Notes: generated from the sequence alone by a model not told the origin. Shown: positions 37,139 through 46,762, numbered from the stretch's first letter. The stretch is 64,000 nucleotides of DNA from Rhizobiales bacterium TNE-4 (GCA_019083985.1 JAHRCV010000001.1:310001-374000); one strand, 5' to 3'. A program made the numbers and translations.

Positions 37139-38413
37139 TCACGCCACCGGAGCTCGCATTTGGCTTGCCATCAATTTTCTGGCGAGATCGTCAACGCCGG
37201 CATCAAAGGAAAATGCAGTCTTGATGCGCGCATAAGCGGCCTCTCCCAGCCGCTTTCGTAAATCATGATCCCGTGCAAGCCGTGCCAGCTCACCTGCCAA
37301 TGCCGCACTGTCGCCCGGAGCGACAAGTAGGCCAGTCTTATTCGCGATTATGAATTCCGGCACGCCGGCAAAATCGGTCGACAGAATGGGAAGGGCTTGT
37401 GTCGCCGCTTCGAGGATCACATTGGGCAGGCCATCGCGATCACCCTTCGGCCCTTCTTTGCAGGGAAGGACGAAGATATCGGCATCACGCAAGGCGGTGA
37501 TCACCTTGTCTTGCGGGAGCGCGCCGCGCCATTCGATCCTATCGCTCAACCCAAGTTCGGCAGCGCGTGTTTTCAACGCCTCTTTGAGTTCTCCCGATCC
37601 GATATGGACGAACCGCCAATGAAGATCGACAGGAAGTTTCGCAAGCGCGTCGAGTAGATCGTCATATCCCTTTTTCTTTACCGCCCGGCCAACGGAAACG
37701 AAACGCACCGGATCGTCGTTACGCGATCCATCGCGCGGGGTGCGTGCGAGCGGTGTAGGGAAGCGACGCAGATCAAGGCCATGATAGACGAGTTGAACCC
37801 GTTCTTGCGCCGATGGTGGCAATAGACGGCGTAATTCTGCCAAACCGTCGCGTGTGCAAGTCACGCCCCATTGTGCATCGTCGATTTTTTCGCGGCGCTC
37901 CCAATCGGGCGTCGTCCAAATATCTTTTGCATGGGCTGAGAATGAAAAGCCAATGCCGCGCAGCATGGCGGCGTAGCGCACGACTGAGCAAGGCGTATGC
38001 AGATAATGCACATGGATGTGGTTGATGCGCGGGTCCATCTCGCGGGCCAGCACGAAGGCCTGCCCAATGCGGCGCATGCGGTTTGGCGTGGGGTCGCGTT
38101 TCAGGTCAGCCCAAAACGCCCGCATGGTTGCACCGAAATGCTGGGACGACAGGGCGTTGAAAAAGCCCTGCAGCACGCGCAAGGGGCCATGCCACAAATA
38201 TTCGGGAAGGTAGTAAGGCTTCGCCTTGATCTGCTGATGCAGCATATGCACCGCGCCATCAGTCGGATGGCGCAAGGACCAAATGTCGAAATCCAGCCCG
38301 CGCTGTTCCAGCCCGAGCATTTCTTGAGCAATGAAGGTTTCAGAAAGCCGCGGATAGCCTTTGACGACAATCGCGAGACGCGGCGCATCATGCGGCCGCT
38401 GATGCGCATTCAT
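37139..38413 (-). CDS. Glycosyltransferase family 4 protein, exopolysaccharide type
   Basis: A 424-residue GT4 glycosyltransferase. It begins with RLAIVVKGYPRLSETFIAQEML, a start shared by colanic-acid and exopolysaccharide enzymes (WcaL/EpsD-like). The donor part has VSVGRAVKKKGYDDLLDALAKL, HIGSGELKEALKTRAAELG and FVLPCKEGPKGDRDGLPNVILEAATQALPILSTDFAGVPE. It overlaps the COG4671-like gene upstream by ATGA. Product sugar and acceptor are unknown. Confidence 0.88.
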   Translation of the reverse strand: MNAHQRPHDAPRLAIVVKGYPRLSETFIAQEMLGLEQRGLDFDIWSLRHPTDGAVHMLHQQIKAKPYYLPEYLWHGPLRVLQGFFNALSSQHFGATMRAFWADLKRDPTPNRMRRIGQAFVLAREMDPRINHIHVHYLHTPCSVVRYAAMLRGIGFSFSAHAKDIWTTPDWERREKIDDAQWGVTCTRDGLAELRRLLPPSAQERVQLVYHGLDLRRFPTPLARTPRDGSRNDDPVRFVSVGRAVKKKGYDDLLDALAKLPVDLHWRFVHIGSGELKEALKTRAAELGLSDRIEWRGALPQDKVITALRDADIFVLPCKEGPKGDRDGLPNVILEAATQALPILSTDFAGVPEFIIANKTGLLVAPGDSAALAGELARLARDHDLRKRLGEAAYARIKTAFSFDAGVDDLARKLMASQMRAPVA

Positions 38414-39678
38414 TCGGCTGCGACCACGATGCGCCGCATCGGCTCCCCGCGCCGCGCCGCTTCAAGCCAAGGTGCTGCCAGATTTTCAATGCGATCGAGC
38501 CCATCAAGTAGGCCCGGCACAAAGGCTTTGGACGGTGGTTGCTGTGTCGCGAGCGCCCGAATGGCGGCGGCCATGCGCGCTGGATCACGCGCTTCGCCCG
38601 GCGCTGGCGTTTCAAGCTGGCGCAAAAGACCGAGACGCTCCGCGCAAGAGGCGCGGATCGCCTGTTCGAGGCGCGGTGTTTTGCGCGGCACGATGAGGGC
38701 AGGCTTGTCGAGCGAGAGAATTTCGCAAAACGTGTTGTAGCCGCCCATGGCGATCACGGCGGACGCTTTCTTCATCAGATATTCGATTTTGGAATCGAAC
38801 ATGATGGCGTCGACATTCGGCAGTTTCGCGATGCGCTCGAGAAAGCCGCGCCGCGTCGTACGCGGTGTGAACGGCCCGAACACCACAAGCGCCGGGATCG
38901 GCAGTTCGGAATCGGCCTCGTAAGACGAGATCACCCAATCGATGAGTTCGTCACCATCGCCGCCACCACCCGTTGTCACAAGAACGAACGGGCCTTTGGT
39001 GATTTTTGGATGCCGCGTGAGCTGTGGCTCTTGTGGCAATTCGCGGCGCAGATAGCCGGTATAGACAAGCTTTTCGAGAACCGGCTGTGGCAGGCCGAGG
39101 CCCGCGAGCGGTTCGTAGAATTCTCTCAGCCCATAAACCCAGATATCGTCATAATAGCTCAGCGCATCGACTGCGCCTTTACGGCTCCATTCCGCAGCAA
39201 GCAGCGTGGGATCGTCCATCACATCGCGAATGCCGAGCACGAGGCGAGCGCCGCGTTTGCGGCAATCTTCCAGCGTTGGAATGATTTCGCCGCGAAAGCC
39301 TGTCGGCTCCTTGTCGACGATCACAATGTCGGGTTGCAAGGCGGCGGCTGTCGAGCGGATGATCGTTTCGCGCAACGCGACAGCTTCATCGAGGCCGAGA
39401 TTGAGATTGAGGCTGGTGTAATCGCCATTCGGTAATTTGACGACGCCTGGCACGCGCACAAAATCGACGCCATCGCCATATTCGAAACTGCCGATCACCG
39501 GCGATCCGGAGATGATGACGACGGATGCATCCGGATGGCTTCGCACAAGCGCATTCGCAATGGCACGCGAACGGCGCAAATGTCCGAGCCCGAACGTGTC
39601 ATGGCTGTAGATCAGAACACGGGGCGAACGAAGCCCGGATTTCAAATTGGCCATGCGGCCTCTGTGCGAATAAGGCAT
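38410..39678 (-). CDS. COG4671-type predicted glycosyltransferase
   Basis: A 422-residue protein of the MurG-like COG4671 group: VLIYSHDTFGLGHLRRSRAIANAL at the start, VDKEPTGFRGEIIPTLEDCRKRG in the middle, LVTTGGGGDGDELIDWV, and donor-site AMGGYNTFCEILSLDKPALIVPR. ATG 39678 is chosen because GGGAG sits seven bases upstream; ATG 39654 and a longer start at 39738 are in frame. It is the first gene of the eight-gene operon, 204 bases after fkbM. I did not see a convincing promoter there. Confidence 0.87.
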   Translation of the reverse strand: MPYSHRGRMANLKSGLRSPRVLIYSHDTFGLGHLRRSRAIANALVRSHPDASVVIISGSPVIGSFEYGDGVDFVRVPGVVKLPNGDYTSLNLNLGLDEAVALRETIIRSTAAALQPDIVIVDKEPTGFRGEIIPTLEDCRKRGARLVLGIRDVMDDPTLLAAEWSRKGAVDALSYYDDIWVYGLREFYEPLAGLGLPQPVLEKLVYTGYLRRELPQEPQLTRHPKITKGPFVLVTTGGGGDGDELIDWVISSYEADSELPIPALVVFGPFTPRTTRRGFLERIAKLPNVDAIMFDSKIEYLMKKASAVIAMGGYNTFCEILSLDKPALIVPRKTPRLEQAIRASCAERLGLLRQLETPAPGEARDPARMAAAIRALATQQPPSKAFVPGLLDGLDRIENLAAPWLEAARRGEPMRRIVVAAE

Positions 39679-39882
39679 GAGCGGGCTCCCGAGCGCCCTG
39701 GAGGTTTGAACCGGATAAACACGGGCCAACTTCTGCAAGCTGGCGTTCTATGCTGCGGGCGGTCGCGTTGTGCGGCCCTCCGCCGAGGATCCCGTCTCCT
39801 TAAGGCGATCGCGAAACTCCTGCCGGAGTCCCGCTTCCGACGGGATTTTTGGTCAATTTGGGCGTGGATGTCGACTCGATTT

Positions 39883-40623
39883 TCAGCCCCGTACCCGTGA
39901 AAACCGGACGGTGATGGGCGCGCGCAACGCTTCCGTTAGGGGATTGGCTGAGCTTTCGCCCAAAACGCGGGCTTCCATGCCAGCAAACGCCGCAAAAATG
40001 GCTTTCGTGGCGTCTTCCAGCCTCTCAGCGCCGTCTTTATACGCCGAAAGCATGAGAGCGGGATGAAATCCGATCAGCACGACCGCCGGTTGCAAGGCCG
40101 CAAGCGTCTGCAGGGTTGAACCGAGAAGATATTCGCCCCCCTCAATGTCGATCTTGATGGTGAGTGGCCGGGCCTGGGGGAGGCGGGCCACAAGTGCCTC
40201 GGGGGAGATGCCGTCGGCTTGCCATTGGCTTGCCCCTTGGTCAGCCAGAAGCAGACTTCCCATCGAATCCCCTGGCTTTCGCGGGGAGCCGAAAGCACCA
40301 CCCGCGCCATCGGCTGTCAGCGCCGCCTCGATCAGGGTCATCCGCGCGGCAAGCGCAGGATTGGCCGCGCAATTGGCCCGAAATTGTCGCGCCGCCGCAG
40401 GATCAGGCTCAAGCGCCACCACGGTCGCCCCGCAAGCGGCGGCATAAAGGCTTGTTGGGCCAACCCATCCGCCAATGTCGAGAAAGAGAGAGCCCGGTTC
40501 AGCGAAGCGTGCGATTTCGGCCAGAAGCGCGGGCTCCCATAGCCCAGCTTCGGCCTTGTCCCAGAAACTGGGTTTGTCGTCGGCCACGGCAAAGCGCTGC
40601 CCGGCCACGTTCACCTGTCGCAT
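39883..40623 (-). CDS. FkbM family methyltransferase
   Basis: SAM-dependent O-methyltransferase of about 246 residues. SAM site: FLDIGGWVGPTSLYAAACGATVVALEPDP. The FkbM mark LTIKIDIEGGEYLLGSTLQTLAALQP follows. Family members often methylate sugars or lipid-linked glycans, which fits the glycosyltransferase operon just downstream on the same strand, though 204 bases separate them. ATG 40623 (G-rich tract upstream) was chosen; a GTG at 40716 would add 31 residues of no recognisable fold. Confidence 0.85.
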   Translation of the reverse strand: MRQVNVAGQRFAVADDKPSFWDKAEAGLWEPALLAEIARFAEPGSLFLDIGGWVGPTSLYAAACGATVVALEPDPAAARQFRANCAANPALAARMTLIEAALTADGAGGAFGSPRKPGDSMGSLLLADQGASQWQADGISPEALVARLPQARPLTIKIDIEGGEYLLGSTLQTLAALQPAVVLIGFHPALMLSAYKDGAERLEDATKAIFAAFAGMEARVLGESSANPLTEALRAPITVRFSRVRG

Positions 40624-40753
40624 GCGTCCGTCCCCCGCCGCCGTTCTGGCACGCAAGAGGGCGGTGCCGCAAATCTCCCCCGCTTGCCATGCAACAACGC
40701 CCTGCAAGGACGGCACTGGTCAGGGTTCGGCCTGCGCTTTAGCCCTGTAGAGG

Positions 40754-41683
40754 ATGATGCAATCCCCCGCCCCAGCCAAACCTTGGCTCACCCCACTTGA
40801 TGGTGGGCTTTATGCGCTGGTGCTCGCGCTTTGGAGCACGAGCTGGATTGCCATTCATTATCAACTCGGCGTTGTCGATCCGGTCGTCTCGGTGCTGTGG
40901 CGTTTTATGACGGGCGCCGCCGTGATGTGGATCTGGGTTTGGGTGCGCGGTGATCGTTTGCGTTTCCCGCTTGCCGATCATTTGCGTTTCCTAGCGCTCG
41001 GCCTGTGCCTGTTCTCCACTAATTTTGTCCTGTTTTATGAGGCGGGGCTGCACATCGCGTCAGGTCTGATGTCGGTGATCTTTTCGATTGCCTCCGTCAT
41101 CAATGGTTTTCTCGGCTTCATTGTGTTTCGCCAGCGCATTGAAATGCGAGTGCTCGCCGGAGGCCTTACAGGCGCGCTGGGTGTCGGGCTGATGTTTTGG
41201 CCGGAGTTTTCAGGGGGGCACATGGGGGCGAGCGCGGCCAAGGGTCTCCTGCTTTGTCTTCTTGGCACATTGTGTTTTTGCACTGGCAATCTCGTCGCCA
41301 CATCGATCCAACGGCGTGGCATCGGCGTTCACGCCGCCAATGCCTACGCGATGACCTATGCCTTGCCGTATCTTGCCGCCATCTGTCTGGCGTTGGGTTT
41401 GCCTTTCAAGATTGATTGGTCGCCGATCTATCTGACATCGCTCTTATGGACCGGGCTCGTCGCCACGACGATTTCCTTTGTGGCGTATATCACCTTGCTC
41501 AACCGCATCGGTGCGGCGCGTGCCGCTTACGTCACCGTGCTGTCGCCCGCCGTGGCTCTGTTGATTTCAACTTGGCTTGAGAATTATCAATGGTCATGGC
41601 CGGCGGGTCTAGGGCTCGCCGCCGTTATGGCAGGCAATGTCCTTGTGTTGCGCGCGCCACGCCGCGCTAAAAACGCCGAATAA
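40754..41683 (+). CDS. EamA/DMT-family transporter
   Basis: Inner-membrane permease of 309 residues with ten hydrophobic segments in two EamA repeats (about 17-145 and 160-300). The repeat 1 end is FGIVFRQRIEMRVLAGGLTGALGVGLM-like; the repeat 2 end is LSPAVALLISTWLENYQWSWPAGLGLAAVMAGNVLVL. Substrates in this family are mostly amino acids or metabolites; none can be assigned here. It is divergent from fkbM. Confidence 0.9.
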   Translation: MMQSPAPAKPWLTPLDGGLYALVLALWSTSWIAIHYQLGVVDPVVSVLWRFMTGAAVMWIWVWVRGDRLRFPLADHLRFLALGLCLFSTNFVLFYEAGLHIASGLMSVIFSIASVINGFLGFIVFRQRIEMRVLAGGLTGALGVGLMFWPEFSGGHMGASAAKGLLLCLLGTLCFCTGNLVATSIQRRGIGVHAANAYAMTYALPYLAAICLALGLPFKIDWSPIYLTSLLWTGLVATTISFVAYITLLNRIGAARAAYVTVLSPAVALLISTWLENYQWSWPAGLGLAAVMAGNVLVLRAPRRAKNAE

Positions 41684-41713
41684 GGTTGATGGCGTGTTCA
41701 CCATAGGCCTGCG

Positions 41714-41962
41714 ATGGCTGTGGATTTAAGGATTCCGTTAACGGACGCGGCCGCACTGTCGGCGCGCCTTCAAGGGGCGAGTCATAGCGTTGCAGGTGCT
41801 GGAATGGGGCGTACGATCAAGCGGCTGAGCCGGGAAGAGCGGTCAGAAAGCGTCATTCAATATGCGATGCTCGCCGTCTTTCTGACCGGTATGATTGGTG
41901 TGACGCTCTACAGCATGTCCGGCGCGCTATGGAATTTTATCACGGTCGCCGGGCTTGAATAA
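41714..41962 (+). CDS. Small single-pass membrane protein resembling Flp/Fap pilin
   Basis: An 82-residue protein. The last 52 residues, from an internal ATG at 41804 preceded by AGGTG, look like a Flp-type pilin: basic start MGRTIKRLSREERSE, then SVIQYAMLAVFLTGMIGVTLYSMSG. Typical Flp reads (A)TAIEYxLI; here Q replaces the conserved E before Y, and the prepilin cleavage Gly is not evident. No tad/cpa pilus genes lie nearby. It could be an orphan pilin-like protein or chance similarity. It ends one base before the convergent DUF937 gene. Confidence 0.55.
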   Translation: MAVDLRIPLTDAAALSARLQGASHSVAGAGMGRTIKRLSREERSESVIQYAMLAVFLTGMIGVTLYSMSGALWNFITVAGLE

Positions 41963-42760
41963 TCAGCGCCGTTTCATTTTCTCGAAAATGCCCTGCATCG
42001 TCTTGAAATGATCATCCTGCAGCGCCTTGCCGGTCGCTGCCATTTCCTTCATCGCATCGAGCCCCTGTTCACTGGCTGTCTGCGGCTTTTCATCCTGCGG
42101 CTGCGGGAAGGCTGAGCCCATCGCGTCAAACCACGGCTTCATCATTGCGTTCATAAAGTCGGCGGGATTGGCTGTAGCCGGTTTTTCGGGCTCGGGTGCG
42201 GGTTCCTCTGCTTTCGGCGCTTCTTCTTTCTGCGTGAAGAAATTGAGGAATTGCCCCATCAATCCGCCTTGATCACCGCTCGTCATCAGGGCCATGAAGC
42301 TTGCCATCATGCTCGTCGCGATGGCGGGAATCATCTGTTGCACGATCGTGGCATTCACGCCCGACCATTGCGCGGCTTGCTCGGCAACCGCGCGGCGCAC
42401 ATCGGCCCCACCAAACAGCATGTTGGTGAAATCCTCGCTCGACGGTGTTGCAAAACCGGAGCCGAAACCCGAACCAAAGCCTGAGCCAAAACCCGAGGGC
42501 ATGAAGGGATTGGTGAAGCCGCCCATGCTGCCCATGCCGCCCATTCCCATGCCGCCAAACGGCATGGATTGCCCGGTCATCCCGCTGAAGAAGCGCATGA
42601 GATTGTCGGGCCGCGCCGCCTGCTGCTGCATCGCGATCCAGAATGCAGGCATCAAGGCTTCCATCGCCTTGCGCGTCTGGTCGGATGACAAACCGAATTG
42701 CTTGGCAAGGCCCTCCGCGAAGGCCTGACCCTTCGGCATGAAATCGAACATGGTGGCCAT
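41963..42760 (-). CDS. DUF937-like protein with Gly/Met-rich middle
   Basis: A 265-residue protein. The N-terminal helical part (FGLSSDQTRKAMEALMPAFWIAMQQQ) and a second similar unit (VRRAVAEQAAQWSGVNATIVQQMIPAIATSMMASFMALM) resemble DUF937 repeats. Between them is a Gly/Met/Phe-rich linker with four GFGSG-type units (about 84-108). After them comes a Pro/Glu/Ala-rich stretch (KAEEPAPEPEKPA) and a short C-terminal helix. ATG 42760 is the start after an unlikely N-terminal extension. No enzymatic motif was seen. Function unknown. Confidence 0.75.
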   Translation of the reverse strand: MATMFDFMPKGQAFAEGLAKQFGLSSDQTRKAMEALMPAFWIAMQQQAARPDNLMRFFSGMTGQSMPFGGMGMGGMGSMGGFTNPFMPSGFGSGFGSGFGSGFATPSSEDFTNMLFGGADVRRAVAEQAAQWSGVNATIVQQMIPAIATSMMASFMALMTSGDQGGLMGQFLNFFTQKEEAPKAEEPAPEPEKPATANPADFMNAMMKPWFDAMGSAFPQPQDEKPQTASEQGLDAMKEMAATGKALQDDHFKTMQGIFEKMKRR

Positions 42761-42838
42761 GGGATACTCTCCGCCGGATTCGGACTGACTGCCCCGGATA
42801 AAGGCATGACAGGCCCGCCGGGGCAATCCGTCCTGCGG

Positions 42839-44650
42839 TTAAGGTCGATCGGCCAACGCTTGCTCGGCTTCCGGGTTGAGCGGCTCTGCCACTGAGCGCG
42901 GCGGGGAGAGCGGTTCAGGCACAGGGGTCGTACGCAGCAATTCGCGCCCAGCCATCATGCCTGCCTCTTTCTGCGCAAGGAGCCGCTGATGGTCACGCTC
43001 GCGCACATCTTGTGTGATGAAGGCGGCCGTCTCCTCATCGCTGCCGAGCGCAAGCAAGGTTTCACGCCCAAGCTCCAAGGCGGAAAGGGTGGTCTCGCGC
43101 ATGACGACGTCGACCTCGCGGTTCATCAATTCAAGCGCGTGCACACGGTCATAGGCGCGGGCATGAAGCCGCACGAGCGGGAATTCGGCGCGTATGAGAT
43201 CGGCCATCGCCAGCGCCGCGGGCCGATCATCGACGCAGAGCACGATGACCCGCGCGCTGCCCGCACCGGCGGCGCGCAACACATCAAGCCGCGTACCATC
43301 GCCATAAAAAATCTTGAAGCCGAACCGCGCAGCATTGCGGACCGCGTCAACATTCTTGTCGATCACGGTGACGGCGCAACCGCGCGACAACAAAACTTGC
43401 GTCACGATTTGCCCGAAGCGGCCGAACCCAACGATGAGAACTGTGCCTTGCGCCGCAGCCAAAGCGGCGAGGTCGGCTTCCGGCAGCACGACGCGGCGGC
43501 GTTTCAAATAATAATCGACGAGCTTGATCGCAAAGGGTCCGGCCACCATCGAAAGTGCGGCAAGCGCCATCGCGAAATGGGCGGCATTGATGCTGGCCAA
43601 GCCGGTCGCGGCGATCAAGGGAATGAGCACGAAGGCGAATTCACCCACAGGCGCGAGCAGCGTGCCTGCCTTGAGCGCATCCGGCTTGAGTGATCCGGTA
43701 AACGCCATCAGCCCGCCTGCAACAAGGATTTTCACGAGGAACAAGGCAGGCAGTGCAAGCGCCAAGGCCCACCACCATCCTCGCAGCAAGGCGAAATCGA
43801 TCCCCATGCCGACGCTCATGAAAAAGAGCCCCAACAAAAGGCCGCGGAACGGTTCGATATCGGCTTCAAGCTCATGCCGGAAAGAGGATTCCGCCAGCAA
43901 CACGCCGGCGAGAAACGCGCCGAGCGCCATTGAGAGGCCAACGGCGTGCATCAAAAATGCGGCGCCCAAAACGACAAGCAGGGCCGCTGCAGTCATCACC
44001 TCGCGGGCACCTGATTGCGCAAGCAGGCGGAACAGCGGATTGAGCAGATAGCGCCCACTCAGAATGACAATGGCGAGCGCCCCAAAAGCGAGCAAAGTCG
44101 GGATCAGGACATCACCGCCTGGCCGCGCGCCGAACAGCGGCACCAGTGCGAGGATCGGCACGATGGCCATGTCCTGGAACAGGAGGATCGCAAATGTGCG
44201 CCGCCCGAAATTCTCTTGCAGCGCGCCGCGCTCCTCCAGCATTTGGAGCGCGATCGACGTAGCCGACAGGGCGAGGCCAAGCCCAATCAGAAGCGCTCCT
44301 TCCCAGCGTTGCCCCGTGAGCAGGATTACGCCGGCAATCAGCGCCGCCGTGACCAAGAGTTGCGCCGCACCGAGGCCGAATATGTCGGCCCGCATCGTCC
44401 AAAGTTTCGACAATTTCAGCTCGAGCCCGACGATGAAGAGCAGGAGCACGACGCCGAGTTCAGCCACGCCTGAGATCGTGGCGGGCTCATTGACGAAGCC
44501 GAGGCCGAACGGGCCCATCATGGCACCGGCCACCAGATAGCCGATGACGGCGGATAAGCCGGCCCGGCGTGCCAGTGGCACGGCTAAGACGGCCGCCGTG
44601 CAGAAGACCAAGACGGGGGTCAAAAAGTCGGGAGAAGGGGCGGCGGCCAT
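42839..44650 (-). CDS. CPA2 cation:proton antiporter, KefB/KefC type
   Basis: A 603-residue inner-membrane protein. The N-terminal exchanger (about 1-385) has 12-13 helices, including GVVLLLFIVGLELKLSKLW and ALGAFLAGVLLAESSFRHELEADIEPFRGLLLGLFFMSVGMGID. A cytosolic RCK/TrkA-N domain (about 405-520) binds nucleotide: VLIVGFGRFGQIVTQVLLSRG then VIDKN. Kef systems export K+ in response to glutathione adducts; gshA in the window is not linked. No KefF/KefG ancillary gene is adjacent, so K+ specificity is inferred. Confidence 0.9.
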   Translation of the reverse strand: MAAAPSPDFLTPVLVFCTAAVLAVPLARRAGLSAVIGYLVAGAMMGPFGLGFVNEPATISGVAELGVVLLLFIVGLELKLSKLWTMRADIFGLGAAQLLVTAALIAGVILLTGQRWEGALLIGLGLALSATSIALQMLEERGALQENFGRRTFAILLFQDMAIVPILALVPLFGARPGGDVLIPTLLAFGALAIVILSGRYLLNPLFRLLAQSGAREVMTAAALLVVLGAAFLMHAVGLSMALGAFLAGVLLAESSFRHELEADIEPFRGLLLGLFFMSVGMGIDFALLRGWWWALALALPALFLVKILVAGGLMAFTGSLKPDALKAGTLLAPVGEFAFVLIPLIAATGLASINAAHFAMALAALSMVAGPFAIKLVDYYLKRRRVVLPEADLAALAAAQGTVLIVGFGRFGQIVTQVLLSRGCAVTVIDKNVDAVRNAARFGFKIFYGDGTRLDVLRAAGAGSARVIVLCVDDRPAALAMADLIRAEFPLVRLHARAYDRVHALELMNREVDVVMRETTLSALELGRETLLALGSDEETAAFITQDVRERDHQRLLAQKEAGMMAGRELLRTTPVPEPLSPPRSVAEPLNPEAEQALADRP

Positions 44651-44830
44651 CGGGTGTCCTGCCTTTACGGAAAGGGGCTTGCTCTCACTTAAGCTGTGGC
44701 CCGCCGCAAGGCGAGGTCCAGCATGCCCAGCACCGCTTGCGCTGACGCAAGAAGGGCGCCGCCGCGCGCACCCTTGACCTAGCCGCCCGGCGCGACCAGA
44801 ACAGGCGCGCTTTCAACGCGCTGGACCGCC

Positions 44831-45793
44831 ATGTCGAAACCGCCGCTCCTCATCCGCCTCTGCGCGCCGCGCGGTTTCTGCGCTGGCGTCGTGCGTGCGA
44901 TCGATGCGGTGGAAGAAGCCCTCAAACGCTATGGCGCGCCGGTCTATGTCCGGCATGAGATCGTCCATAATCGCTATGTTGTTGATGGGCTCAAGGCCAA
45001 GGGTGCGATCTTCGTCGACGAACTCGACGAAATCCCGCAAGGCTCGACAGCGCCGGTGATCTTCTCGGCCCATGGCGTGCCGAAATCCGTGCCGGAAGCT
45101 GCCAAGGCCCGCAATCTTTTCGCACTCGATGCGACCTGCCCACTGGTCACGAAAGTCCATCGCGAGGCGGAATTGCACCACAAGCGTGGTCGCACGGTCA
45201 TTTTCATCGGCCATCGCCATCATCCCGAAGTCGTCGGTACGATGGGGCAATTGCCAGAAGGCGCGGTTGTGCTGGTCGAAACGGTCGAGGATGTTGCGGC
45301 CCTTTCTGCCCTCGATGCCGACCGCCTCGCTTACGCGACGCAGACAACTTTGTCCGTCGATGACACGCGCGAGATCGTCTCAGCGCTCGAGGCGCGGTTT
45401 CCGGGCATTCACGGCCCGCATAAGGAAGACATTTGCTACGCCACCACCAACCGACAAGATGCGGTCAAACATGTGGCGCCGACCGTCGATGCGATGATTG
45501 TGGTGGGTTCGCCCAATTCGTCGAATTCACAGCGTCTCAAGGAAACCGCTGAACGTGCAGGCTGCCGCATTGCGCGCCTCATTCTGCGCGCTGAAGATAT
45601 TGACTGGTCGCTTTATGGTGGGATTGCCTCGCTTGGTATCACTGCGGGCGCATCTGCACCGGAAATCCTCGTCGAGGAAATCATCGACGCTTTTGCCGCG
45701 CGCTATGATGTCCGCGTCGAGACCGTATCGACGGCTGATGAAAGCGTATTCTTTCCTTTGCCGCGCGCGCTGCGCGAAGCCGCAGCGGAGTAA
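44831..45793 (+). CDS. ispH: 4-hydroxy-3-methylbut-2-enyl diphosphate reductase
   Basis: Last enzyme of the MEP isoprenoid pathway, a 4Fe-4S reductase yielding IPP and DMAPP. The 320-residue protein has the three cluster cysteines in [11 protein letters not shown] (C17), [11 protein letters not shown] and [12 protein letters not shown]. Substrate motifs [17 protein letters not shown] and [11 protein letters not shown] are present. It leads the plus-strand trio ispH-thrB-rnhA; thrB starts three bases after its stop. Confidence 0.96.
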   Translation: MSKPPLLIRLCAPRGFCAGVVRAIDAVEEALKRYGAPVYVRHEIVHNRYVVDGLKAKGAIFVDELDEIPQGSTAPVIFSAHGVPKSVPEAAKARNLFALDATCPLVTKVHREAELHHKRGRTVIFIGHRHHPEVVGTMGQLPEGAVVLVETVEDVAALSALDADRLAYATQTTLSVDDTREIVSALEARFPGIHGPHKEDICYATTNRQDAVKHVAPTVDAMIVVGSPNSSNSQRLKETAERAGCRIARLILRAEDIDWSLYGGIASLGITAGASAPEILVEEIIDAFAARYDVRVETVSTADESVFFPLPRALREAAAE

Positions 45794-45796
45794 GCG

Positions 45797-46762
45797 ATGG
45801 CCGTCTATACCGAAATCGCCGATGATGAGCTTGAGGCCTTCATCGCGACTTACGATCTCGGCTCTGTCTTATCGGCCAAGGGGATTGCCGAGGGCGTTGA
45901 GAATTCGAACTATTTGCTGCGCACCGAAAAAGGCCAGTTCATCCTCACGCTCTATGAAAAGCGAGTGAAGGAAGAGGACCTGCCTTTCTTCATCGAATTG
46001 ATGAAGCATCTCGCCGCCCATGGCCTGAATTGTCCGCAGCCTGTGCTCAACAAAAACGGAGCGGCGTTGGGCCGTTTAGCCGGTCGTCCCGCCTGCATCG
46101 TCACGTTTCTGGATGGCATGGGTGTGAAGCGGCCTGGCGTTGCCCATTGCGCGGCTGTGGGTGCAGCACTTGCCGATTTACAGCGCGCAGCCTCCGGCTT
46201 CACGATGCAACGCACGAATGCGTTGTCGGTGCAGGGATGGCGGCCCTTGTTCGAAGCGGCCGAAGCGCGAGCCGATACGCTCATGCCGGGCCTGCGCGAA
46301 GCCACCGAAGCGGCTTTGATTGAACTCGAAGCGCATTGGCCGGATGATCTGCCAAAGGGCGTCATCCACGCCGATCTCTTCCCAGACAATGTGTTCTTCC
46401 TCGGATCGCGCCTGTCGGGTCTGATCGATTTCTATTTCGCCTGCACCGATACGGTGGTCTACGATCTCGCGATCTGCCTCAATGCGTGGTGTTTCGAGCA
46501 GGATGGCTCTTATAACATCACCAAGGGCCGCGCGATGATCGAGGCCTATCGCAAAGTGCGTCCACTCTCATCGGCTGAAATCGAAGCGCTGCCGATTTTG
46601 TGTCGCGGTGCGGCGCTGCGTTTCATGCTGACCCGCCTTGTCGATTGGCTCAACGTGCCACCCGGTGCGCTGGTGAAGCCGAAGGATCCGCTCGAATATT
46701 TCCGTAAGCTGCGGTTTCATTTGCATTGCACGGCGGCCTCCGATTACGGCCTCGCGGAATGA
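45797..46762 (+). CDS. thrB: Homoserine kinase, APH-fold type
   Basis: Phosphorylates homoserine for threonine synthesis. The 321-residue protein is the alphaproteobacterial/Pseudomonas ThrB class with the aminoglycoside-phosphotransferase fold rather than the GHMP fold. It has [23 protein letters not shown] (ATP lysine region), [14 protein letters not shown] (catalytic loop) and [24 protein letters not shown] (metal site). It overlaps rnhA by ATGA. Confidence 0.94.
   Translation: MAVYTEIADDELEAFIATYDLGSVLSAKGIAEGVENSNYLLRTEKGQFILTLYEKRVKEEDLPFFIELMKHLAAHGLNCPQPVLNKNGAALGRLAGRPACIVTFLDGMGVKRPGVAHCAAVGAALADLQRAASGFTMQRTNALSVQGWRPLFEAAEARADTLMPGLREATEAALIELEAHWPDDLPKGVIHADLFPDNVFFLGSRLSGLIDFYFACTDTVVYDLAICLNAWCFEQDGSYNITKGRAMIEAYRKVRPLSSAEIEALPILCRGAALRFMLTRLVDWLNVPPGALVKPKDPLEYFRKLRFHLHCTAASDYGLAE

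Noticed and set aside
39829-39850. TCCCG-N7-CGGGA followed by TTTTT on the plus strand, terminator-like
   Set aside because: No plus-strand gene ends upstream of it; on the minus strand the T-run is on the wrong side. The stem is only five base pairs.
42450-42490. Tandem repeat in the DUF937-like gene, with a PEPKPEPK-type frame on the other strand
   Set aside because: It encodes the GFGSG units of the minus-strand protein; the plus-strand reading is a shadow.
44736-44751. CTTGCG-CTGA-CGCAAG hairpin between kefB-like gene and ispH
   Set aside because: Six-bp stem with no T-run and no position relative to a riboswitch or attenuator; likely chance in GC-rich DNA.
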